Under the pieces are notes generated by a model. The model was given only the letters and a program-made list of their open reading frames with translations, ran no database searches and was not told the origin of the DNA. From the NCBI GenBank assembly GCA_900545175.1, contig UQYF01000050.1:1-17935 (forward strand): a stretch of 17,935 bases of DNA. The letters run 5' to 3'. Positions within the stretch are counted from its first letter, which is position 1. Each line of letters starts with the position of its first letter. Origin of the DNA: an uncultured Eubacteriales bacterium (GTDB lineage Bacteria > Bacillota > Clostridia > Lachnospirales > Lachnospiraceae). The position numbers and the translations under genes are program-made. Shown in pieces: positions 1 to 5,601 of the stretch.

Positions 1-399
1 ATTCTCAAAGCTGATAGTTCCTGCAACTGTATCGAAAGAAGTCTGGTAGGTTACCATCATTTGCTCCTCGTCATATGCAATAATCTGGACAGCCATATTC
101 TGGACTTCTATGCCTTCATAAATAGCCGAATTCCTTTTTATGAAATCCTCCTGACTGATATTGCCCGATGCTTCAATATGGAGCATCGCATACATTTCTT
201 CATACTCCTGTTTTGGAATATAATCCATATACTCCACCAAAAGTTCTTCCGGTGTCCTCCAGGCATTTTCCTTTGTTGCCAACATTCCTGCCACGCATAC
301 TGCAGAAATTACCGCAGCTATTCCTATAACAGCAATCGCAATCCATAGGAGCCTGCTTCTTGTTTTCTTTCGCTTGTTTCTGCTTTTTCCTTTCTTCAT
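1..399 (-). CDS. Penicillin-binding protein (MecA_N-type, class B), N-terminal part only
   Basis: This is the first 133 codons of a gene that runs off the left edge; no stop codon occurs inside the window. It starts MKKGKSRNKRKK, has a membrane anchor at about residues 17-38 (LLWIAIAVIGIAAVISAV), then an extracytoplasmic segment beginning WRTPEELLVEYMDYI and ending DTVAGTISFEN. That segment resembles the NTF2-like MecA_N domain found ahead of the transpeptidase domain in PBP2a/PBP3-type enzymes, which cross-link peptidoglycan outside the membrane. The transpeptidase motifs (SxxK, SxN, KTG) would lie beyond the edge and cannot be seen. The start is chosen because TGGAGGTCAAT precedes ATG 399; an ATG at 415 in another frame spans that ribosome binding site and is rejected. 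Operator-like repeats upstream suggest BlaI/MecI-type control. The family call is by recognition, not by a search. Confidence 0.8.
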   Translation of the reverse strand, partial: MKKGKSRNKRKKTRSRLLWIAIAVIGIAAVISAVCVAGMLATKENAWRTPEELLVEYMDYIPKQEYEEMYAMLHIEASGNISQEDFIKRNSAIYEGIEVQNMAVQIIAYDEEQMMVTYQTSFDTVAGTISFEN

Positions 400-469
400 A
401 TTGACCTCCATTCATTTTGCTTTGCTGATATGGTCATATTCTATTTTCAATGTACACTATATCTCCAAA

Positions 470-498
470 ATATTACATCCGTAAGATTTTGGAGTAAA
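470..498 (-). promoter_or_regulatory. Proximal promoter with embedded BlaI/MecI-like operator (copy 1)
   Basis: On the minus strand, TTTACT (493-498) and TAATAT (470-475) are separated by 17 bases. The spacer and -10 overlap an operator-like dyad, TTACATCCGTAA on the plus strand (473-484), inside the repeated unit TATTACATNNGTAAGATT (471-488). Position and geometry match those of copy 3. A repressor dimer on this site would block RNA polymerase. It would give the penicillin-binding protein gene a leader of roughly 65 bases. Confidence 0.55.
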
Positions 499-548
499 AA
501 AATTTTTCTTTGATGAGTATATCGTACTATACATCCCTCCTCCCTTTT

Positions 549-567
549 TATTACATGCGTAAGATTT
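549..567. promoter_or_regulatory. BlaI/MecI-like operator, copy 2
   Basis: TATTACATGCGTAAGATTT is the second copy of the repeated unit, with dyad arms TTAC/GTAA at 551-562. A TAATAA-like -10 overlaps it on the minus strand (548-553), but the candidate -35 (TTGTTG, 570-575, 16-base spacing) is weak. It is therefore listed as an operator only. Confidence 0.5.
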
Positions 568-598
568 CACAACAAAAAAATATCGTTCGAACTCCTGC

Positions 599-640
599 TA
601 CACTTGTGTAAATATTACATCAGTAAGATTTAGAAGTCAA
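599..640 (-). promoter_or_regulatory. Distal promoter with embedded BlaI/MecI-like operator (copy 3)
   Basis: On the minus strand TTGACT (635-640) and TAATAT (612-617) are separated by exactly 17 bases. Operator copy 3, TATTACATCAGTAAGATTT (613-631, dyad arms 615-626), fills the spacer and overlaps the -10. A further dyad TACAC-TT-GTGTA (599-610) lies at the expected transcription start. BlaI and MecI repressors are known to bind TACA-N2-TGTA-type dyads over beta-lactamase and mecA promoters. The sites here match the outer TAC/GTA arms and flanks, but one core base deviates. Transcription from here would carry a leader of about 200 bases containing copies 2 and 1. Confidence 0.6.
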
Positions 641-670
641 GTTATCTTTATATAAAAAAGCTTCTGCCGG

Positions 671-704
671 AAGGTATCATACATTTTCGCAAAAGTGATA
701 CCTT
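671..704 (-). terminator. Hairpin downstream of the rlmD remnant
   Basis: AAGGTATCA (671-679) pairs perfectly with TGATACCTT (696-704), and an inner TTTT/AAAA pairing closes on CGC. Read on the minus strand it follows the rlmD remnant in the same place as the hairpin at 2868-2895 follows intact rlmD. A run of T follows only after about 12 bases, so it may have lost terminator activity. Confidence 0.45.
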
Positions 705-898
705 TTAGCAAAAGCCTATTATTCAGCAACGTATCAAAACACCCCACTGTTTTAATATTCAAATGTTTCATTCAAAAGACCTGAAAACACACATTCATTT
801 TCTCCCCTTAATATCCTACAAACCGCAGAAAATCAAGGTTTCTTTGAAAGCAGACAAACGGTTTCAATATTCCTCTGAACTTTGATTTTATACTGCAT
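671..898 (-). repeat. Diverged copy of the rlmD 3' end and downstream region (copy A)
   Basis: This stretch is collinear with 2868-3045. Four blocks recur in the same order and orientation: codons for IETVCLLSKK (839-868, against 3013-3042); ACACACATTCATTTTCTCC (787-805) against ACACACATCTATTTTACTCC (2962-2981); AAAGCCTAT (711-719 against 2906-2914); and a hairpin with a TTTTG(G)CGAAA centre (671-704 against 2868-2895). The copies are clearly diverged and differ by an indel between blocks. The two copies bracket the DUF1848/methyltransferase-like cassette. Confidence 0.6.
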
Positions 899-919
899 AG
901 CGAAAGTAGATAATTCACT
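833..919 (-). pseudogene. Remnant of an rlmD/rumA 3' end
   Basis: An open frame on the minus strand between stops at 920-922 and 833-835 ends in NIETVCLLSKKP. That closely matches the C-terminus of the intact methyltransferase nearby (HVETVCLLSKKAQ), which is a conserved ending of this family. Nothing upstream in the frame resembles the rest of the enzyme. Most codon differences in the shared ten residues are synonymous, so this is not a recent copy of the neighbouring gene. It is either the scar of a lost second rlmD copy or the distal half of an integration-site duplication. An ATG at 896-898 could open a 21-codon reading frame, but no good ribosome binding site was seen. Confidence 0.55.
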
Positions 920-925
920 TTAGGC

Positions 926-946
926 TGGGGTAAAAAATTTACCCCA
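926..946. other. Perfect inverted repeat after the DUF1848 gene
   Basis: TGGGGTAAA (926-934) and TTTACCCCA (938-946) form a 9-base-pair stem with a 3-base loop, 35 bases beyond the end of the DUF1848 gene. It has no following T-run in either direction, so it could be a weak transcript end, an mRNA-stabilising hairpin or a protein-binding dyad. Confidence 0.5.
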
Positions 947-980
947 TGAAACCATTCCCTCCCTCTCGTCCAAATGTTAA

Positions 981-1919
981 TTATTCAAAAAAACTAAGTT
1001 GAGCGTCTTTTAATGACTTTACTTTTCTATCAGTAATTTTATCATCCGAAGTGATATTTCCACATAATAATGGGGACGCTTGATTGTACAATCTGACATT
1101 CTCTTTTACTTTCTCATCATTAAAATTTGCATAGCAATATTTGCAACCATTGAGACAAGTATTATACGCTCCTACTTCCACACTTTCAAAACATCCACAC
1201 TCTTCTCTCTGATTTTTGTCCTTTTCACCAACCAACTTACACCCTAATATCTTCTCAATTAGTTTTTTATCTATACAGCTTCCATGCTGAACACCAACAT
1301 TGTGAAGATTGATTTGCTCTGCACAAGATTCAATTACTAAATTATATTTTGAAGCAATTTGTACCATTTGCGCCGCCAAACTAATCATCTCATCATTTGT
1401 CATTTGCCTAATGCCAAGTTCCTTAGTGTTTCGTTGTGTTTTTGCATATAAATCAACAAAACTGATAACTACCTTTTCCGTGTAATCCGCAAGACTACTC
1501 GCTATTTCCTCAAACGCTTTTAAATGGTAATCCATTGTATATCGCTTGCTTATCAAAATAGGATCATATCTCCATATTACTTTTTCTTTTCCTATTTTTT
1601 TAGACAATGCCTTAAACGTTGAAATAAGTTCCTCTCTCTTATTTGGAAGGTTCGGTTCAATATCCTTACCATATCCCGTAAGAGTAAACTGAAAATAGTA
1701 TACATAATCTTTCAAACATTCCAGCTTTTCCATCATATTCGCAGGGTTTTTGGTCCAAAATACAATGCAGTCCACTACATCTGGCGATAAATCTATTCTA
1801 CTTATTTGATGTGCATTCATAGGATTTCGCACATATAAGAATCCCTCTTTAATTCTGTTAACAAACCAATCTGAATAGTAATTTGGCACATCTGTTCTTC
1901 TACTCACACTTAATATCAT
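981..1919 (-). CDS. DUF1848 family protein, possible radical-SAM-like iron-sulfur enzyme
   Basis: The 312-residue product has the DUF1848 hallmarks: an N-terminal SVSRRTDVPNYYSDWF and VDCIVFWTKNP, and a C-terminal ECGCFESVEVGAYNTC followed by CKYCYAN. Cys255, Cys259 and Cys262 form a CX3CX2C motif of the kind that binds the [4Fe-4S] cluster of radical SAM enzymes. Here it lies near the C-terminus rather than the N-terminus. Further cysteines at 241 and 243 (CGC), 199, 215 and 227 could bind a second metal centre. The biochemical function of the family is not known to me. The start codon overlaps the stop of the upstream gene (ATGA), with AGGAAGG seven bases before it, so the two are translated together. 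The gene is much richer in A+T than its neighbours, pointing to acquisition. Confidence 0.85.
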   Translation of the reverse strand: MILSVSRRTDVPNYYSDWFVNRIKEGFLYVRNPMNAHQISRIDLSPDVVDCIVFWTKNPANMMEKLECLKDYVYYFQFTLTGYGKDIEPNLPNKREELISTFKALSKKIGKEKVIWRYDPILISKRYTMDYHLKAFEEIASSLADYTEKVVISFVDLYAKTQRNTKELGIRQMTNDEMISLAAQMVQIASKYNLVIESCAEQINLHNVGVQHGSCIDKKLIEKILGCKLVGEKDKNQREECGCFESVEVGAYNTCLNGCKYCYANFNDEKVKENVRLYNQASPLLCGNITSDDKITDRKVKSLKDAQLSFFE

Positions 1920-2818
1920 AATGAATCCTTCCTATCGAAAGTCAATACTTGATAACAAATATTTCTCGCTTTCAACACCGGCCATCTATTTAAATTTTTG
2001 CAATCACTTGTACAATTTTCTCTATTACTAACATATGTACTACATTCTGTATTTAAAGAAGTTAATAATTCAATAGCCTCATTCGGATATTCGAACTTGT
2101 AATCAATCTTTTTGATTCCTCTATCTTCATCTTTATAGTGAATAAATGTCGTTGCATTATCTTCTGTAATAAATCCATTCTGTTTTATGGCTGATATGAT
2201 TTTTTCACTTCTTTCCATATCTCTATCCATACTTCCCTGATCAGAACGAAGAGATATTAATATATGAATTCTATCTCTTTGAATTTCTTTTTTTCTAAAA
2301 CTCTCACAAATATCTTGAAACTCTTCATTTGAAAATTCACTAATAGATTTAGGGAAAATATATACATTGGATATTAGCGTACTTGTTTTTTGAAAAATAG
2401 TTGCAGCATTGACTTTTGTAAACTTGACTTCATCTTTTTCTCTTGCTTCTATTTTATAATTCCAATCAATAGTATCAATGCCCCTATATTTAATATAACA
2501 TTCTCCACTTCCAATCTCACCAAGTGCTTCAACCAATCCCCAATAATCTATCATATTTCCACATCCGATGGATGCCACCTCTATGCTATCTTTAAATTTT
2601 TCTCGTGCAAATAATGTATCAAACATACTTTTATATTCAAAGGCATATGAAAAAACATACCGTAACAAATATAATTGTTGAATATGTATGTCTGAATAAT
2701 CCGGCTTTTGTCCAGCTTGATAATTTAATGTTTTCAGCATACATAAATTAACGTTTTGGTCTATATACTCTCTGAAATCATCATATATCATTGAAATATA
2801 ATTCTTTATTGTAATCAT
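1916..2818 (-). CDS. Methyltransferase-like protein with C-terminal cysteine cluster
   Basis: I do not recognise the exact family of this 300-residue protein. Residues 80-95 (EVASIGCGNMIDYWGL) resemble motif I of class I SAM-dependent methyltransferases, and YRGIDTIDW at 111-119 could be the acidic strand-2 motif. No conventional catalytic motif for DNA or RNA methylation is obvious. The C-terminal 45 residues hold four cysteines (259, 269, 273, 288), possibly a metal site, followed by LNRWPVLKARNICYQVL. It ends four bases inside the start of the DUF1848 gene, so the two products probably work together. An AGGGGA lies eight bases before ATG 2818. Composition is very AT-rich: a hand count of 2281-2340 gives 15 G+C in 60, against 26 in 60 at 4801-4860. 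The enzymatic role is inferred from the motif alone. Confidence 0.6.
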   Translation of the reverse strand: MITIKNYISMIYDDFREYIDQNVNLCMLKTLNYQAGQKPDYSDIHIQQLYLLRYVFSYAFEYKSMFDTLFAREKFKDSIEVASIGCGNMIDYWGLVEALGEIGSGECYIKYRGIDTIDWNYKIEAREKDEVKFTKVNAATIFQKTSTLISNVYIFPKSISEFSNEEFQDICESFRKKEIQRDRIHILISLRSDQGSMDRDMERSEKIISAIKQNGFITEDNATTFIHYKDEDRGIKKIDYKFEYPNEAIELLTSLNTECSTYVSNRENCTSDCKNLNRWPVLKARNICYQVLTFDRKDSL

Positions 2819-2836
2819 CCCTGAGTTCCCCTATAA

Positions 2837-2866
2837 AATTTATCTTTTATATTTTTCTTCTGTCAA
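2837..2866 (-). promoter_or_regulatory. Candidate promoter for the methyltransferase-like/DUF1848 pair
   Basis: On the minus strand a perfect TTGACA (2861-2866) is followed after 18 bases by TAATTT-like TAAATT (2837-2842, four of six matches). It abuts the T-run of the rlmD terminator, so the cassette would start transcription just where rlmD transcription ends. The -10 is weak. Confidence 0.35.
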
Positions 2867-2895
2867 AAAGTATCCTTTCGCCAAAATGTATACTT
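2865..2895 (-). terminator. Probable terminator of the yhaM-rlmD transcript
   Basis: Read on the minus strand, AAGTAT (2890-2895) pairs with ATACTT (2868-2873) around a TTTTGGCGAAA centre that can fold further, and a TTTTT run (2865-2869) follows. The stem is short and AT-rich. It corresponds to the stronger hairpin at 671-704 in the duplicated copy. Confidence 0.5.
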
Positions 2896-3045
2896 CCCCT
2901 TCTCCAAAGCCTATCCCCTGGGGTAAATCTCCGATTATATCATCACTCTACGGAAACAGAAACACACATCTATTTTACTCCAAAAATAGCGAAATCCTTT
3001 GATTTATTGGGCTTTTTTCGACAGAAGGCAGACTGTTTCAACATG
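2868..3045 (-). repeat. rlmD 3' end and downstream region (copy B, intact gene side)
   Basis: This is the partner of the diverged direct repeat at 671-898. It includes the last codons of rlmD, the block ACACACATCTATTTTACTCC, the block AAAGCCTAT (2906-2914) and the terminator hairpin. Relative to copy A it is shorter between the second and third blocks. Confidence 0.6.
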
Positions 3046-4557
3046 CCCCGTCTGCGGAAACATATCGCATCCGACACACCTTTGTACCTCATAGCCATTG
3101 CCGCAAATGTACTTCAAATCTCTTGCAAGTGTTGCGCTGTCGCAGGACACATATACAATTTTCTCAGGCTCCATCTGTACCATGGTCGCAAGCAATGTTT
3201 CATCGCAGCCCTTGCGCGGTGGATCAACGACTATAACATCCGCAGTAAGCTTATGCCCTAGACGCTCACTCTCCTTTGCATAGAAATCCGGAAGAACCTC
3301 CTCAGCTTTTCCGGCAAAGAACTCTGCATTCTCTATATTGTTAAGTCTTGCATTCTCTCTTGCGTCCTCAATAGCCTGCGGTACAATCTCCACACCGTAT
3401 ACTTTCTTTGCCTGCTTTGCAAGAAACAGCGAGATAGTTCCTATTCCGCAGTAGAGATCCCACACAGTCTCATTTCCGGTAAGCTCTGCATAGTCAAGCG
3501 CTGTCTGATAGAGCTTCCTTGTCTGGACAGGATTTACCTGATAGAACGAAAGCGGTGATATGCGATACTTGATATCGCCTATATAATCCTCAATATAAGG
3601 AGTTCCCCACAGTGTTTTACATTCGTCACCGAGAATGACATTCGTATTTTTCGTATTCACATTGAGCATTATGCTCTTTATATGCCATGAATTTTCATGT
3701 TTATGCCCATGCATATTGCCGGAATTGTCAGCATTTGCTATCTGCTCACCACTTGTAACACGTTCAACATCAGCCATTGATTGTCCGCAATCGGCAGTCT
3801 TGCCATGAACAGATTGTTCCTTCTTCCATATCTGACCGTTTCCCATAACACCGCTAAAATCCAGTCCAAGCAGCTTTTCTGCAAGCTTATCTGCATGCGG
3901 AAGCTTACTCTGATTAATCACAAGGCATACCATAATCTCACCTGTCGTATAGCCGCAGCGTATAAGGATATGGCGTATTATGCCTGTATGCTTAATCTCA
4001 TTATATGGCTTTATTTTATTCTCCTCCATGAACTCGCGGACGGCTCCCACAATCGGTTCATTGACCGGTGCGCCTATATAGCAGGTATCTGTCTCGATTA
4101 TAGAATGTGTATGACCGGCATAAAAACCGGTTTTTATATTGCCATCCTTGTCCTCACCAACCGGAAACTGAGATTTATTTCTATAGAAATACGGTTCGTT
4201 CATTCCAATAACAGGCTGCACTTCGACATCGGTAAGACCACCTATTCTTCGAATATTATTCTGTATTATTCCACGCTTGAATTTTAGCTGCTCGTCATAA
4301 TTCAATTCCTGAAGATTGCATCCGCCGCACTTTCTTGCAATAGGACAGCGTGCCTGCTTGCGGTACGGTGACGGAGAAATCACTTCAATAAGCCTTGCAT
4401 AGCCGTATGTCTTTTTGGTCTTAATCACCTTGACGCGCACTTCATCACCTATAACTGTGTCCTTAACAAAAAGGGCGTAGCCATCTACTTTGCCTACGCC
4501 TTCTCCTTCAAGGGACATATCTTCTATTTTAACGATATATTCCTGATTTTTTTCCAT
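3004..4557 (-). CDS. rlmD: 23S rRNA (uracil-C5)-methyltransferase, RlmD/RumA family
   Basis: The protein methylates C5 of a uracil in 23S rRNA using SAM. Domains in order: a TRAM RNA-binding domain at about 1-60; an iron-sulfur site with Cys71, Cys77 and Cys80 (CPIARKCGGC) and Cys159; and a Rossmann methyltransferase domain with motif I DLYCGIGTISLFLA (367-380), DPPRKG (445-450), and catalytic Cys472 in YVSCDSATLARDL. It ends in the family signature HVETVCLLSKK. At 517 residues it is about 60 longer than usual. The excess is a hydrophilic, His- and Asn-rich stretch at about 231-291 between the central domain and IKSIMLNVNTKNTNV. GGAGAA lies six bases before ATG 4557. It starts 26 bases after yhaM and is probably in the same operon. 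Which uracil it targets (U1939, U747 or both) cannot be read from the sequence. Confidence 0.93.
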   Translation of the reverse strand: MEKNQEYIVKIEDMSLEGEGVGKVDGYALFVKDTVIGDEVRVKVIKTKKTYGYARLIEVISPSPYRKQARCPIARKCGGCNLQELNYDEQLKFKRGIIQNNIRRIGGLTDVEVQPVIGMNEPYFYRNKSQFPVGEDKDGNIKTGFYAGHTHSIIETDTCYIGAPVNEPIVGAVREFMEENKIKPYNEIKHTGIIRHILIRCGYTTGEIMVCLVINQSKLPHADKLAEKLLGLDFSGVMGNGQIWKKEQSVHGKTADCGQSMADVERVTSGEQIANADNSGNMHGHKHENSWHIKSIMLNVNTKNTNVILGDECKTLWGTPYIEDYIGDIKYRISPLSFYQVNPVQTRKLYQTALDYAELTGNETVWDLYCGIGTISLFLAKQAKKVYGVEIVPQAIEDARENARLNNIENAEFFAGKAEEVLPDFYAKESERLGHKLTADVIVVDPPRKGCDETLLATMVQMEPEKIVYVSCDSATLARDLKYICGNGYEVQRCVGCDMFPQTGHVETVCLLSKKAQ

Positions 4558-4583
4558 GTATGATTCTCCATATATTTTGATAT

Positions 4584-5531
4584 TTACAGAACAGTCCTTC
4601 TGACATTAGTATCGAGCATCTTCTGGAAGCCTAACCATTCGCCTGTCTGTGCCTGCGGTGTAGATAAAAGCTCCTTAAGAGTCTCCATTTTAGCGTCCAT
4701 ATTGTCAGCAAAGTTGAGTGCAAATGCCTCTATAATCGCCGGCTTTTTAGGCGAACCGTACTCGTATTCACCGTGATGTGACACAATCAGATGCTTAAGC
4801 TCCGACTCAAGCTTTGACGGAAATCCATCTATCATTGCTACACGCTTTCCTATCATCTCAACACCGATTATAATATGACCTAAAAGCTGTCCATCATCTG
4901 TATAATCATTGGTAGGAAAATCCGACAGCTCTTTTAACTTTCCTATATCATGAAGCATAGCTCCTGTGAGAAGCAAATCACGGCTGAGCATCGGATATCT
5001 GTCTGCGAAACAGTCACACAAGGTTGCGACACCTAATGTATGTTCAAGCAGGCCTCCCACAAATCCGTGGTGAACCGACTTGGCTGCCGAGTGGAACTTA
5101 AAATTCTTTATAAGCTCTGCATCGTCAACAAAAAAGCTGTCCAAAAGACTTCTAAGATATGTATTTCCAACCTTATTCTTAAGAGTCATAAGTTCTCCAT
5201 ACATTTCTTCAATATCACGCGAGCTTACAGGGAGAAAATCCTTCATGTCAAATTCGCCTTCTGTACATTTGCGGGCACGCTTGATGCTCATCTGCATTGC
5301 TCCGTTGAACACTGTGACTTCACCCTGCACTTCAATGAAATCAAGTGCCTCAAATTCCTCTATACCCATGGAATTAGGTTCCCATATCTTCGCATCAAGT
5401 GTTCCTGTTCTATCCTGTAAAAGCACATTCTCATAAGGCTTTCCATTCTTGGTTGTGGCAGCATTCTTCTGCTTGCACATATATATACTCGTAACTCTTT
5501 CGCCTTCATGAAGGCTGTCAATGTATCTCAT
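4584..5531 (-). CDS. yhaM: 3'-5' exoribonuclease YhaM
   Basis: The product degrades single-stranded RNA from the 3' end in the cytoplasm. An N-terminal OB-fold nucleic-acid-binding domain (about 10-90; the segment ending ENVLLQDRTGTLDAKIW is typical) is followed by an HD-type metal-dependent phosphohydrolase domain (about 150-290). Visible metal ligands, numbered from the upstream ATG 5543, are His168 (LLEHTL), His198-Asp199 (MLHDIGK), His223, His256-His257 (VSHHGEYEYGSPKKP) and Asp280. I place the start at ATG 5531 because GGAG lies six bases before it. ATG 5543, four codons earlier, has no comparable site. The resulting 315 residues match the roughly 314 of the Bacillus protein. It precedes rlmD by 26 bases, so the two are likely co-transcribed. 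Confidence 0.92.
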   Translation of the reverse strand: MRYIDSLHEGERVTSIYMCKQKNAATTKNGKPYENVLLQDRTGTLDAKIWEPNSMGIEEFEALDFIEVQGEVTVFNGAMQMSIKRARKCTEGEFDMKDFLPVSSRDIEEMYGELMTLKNKVGNTYLRSLLDSFFVDDAELIKNFKFHSAAKSVHHGFVGGLLEHTLGVATLCDCFADRYPMLSRDLLLTGAMLHDIGKLKELSDFPTNDYTDDGQLLGHIIIGVEMIGKRVAMIDGFPSKLESELKHLIVSHHGEYEYGSPKKPAIIEAFALNFADNMDAKMETLKELLSTPQAQTGEWLGFQKMLDTNVRRTVL

Positions 5532-5601
5532 CTTACTCTCCATTTCACCAAATAAATTATCTTTTCTGTCAAAAACCGCCTTAACATCAGACGCTTACAG
5601 C

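Noticed and set aside
200..415. 71-codon minus-strand frame from ATG 415
   Set aside because: It spans the ribosome binding site of the penicillin-binding protein and is out of frame with it; its sequence is cysteine-rich and low-complexity, typical of a shadow frame.
471..631. Possible CRISPR array from three similar repeats
   Set aside because: The repeats are only about 18 bases with variable centres, spaced 78 and 64 bases apart, and overlap promoter elements; operators explain them better.
833..980. Idea that the rlmD remnant is a working small gene
   Set aside because: The longest ATG-started frame has 21 codons and no good ribosome binding site; a remnant is the simpler explanation.
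3781..4287. 168-codon plus-strand frame antisense to rlmD
   Set aside because: The minus-strand frame has complete RlmD motifs across this stretch; the antisense frame has no recognisable motif.
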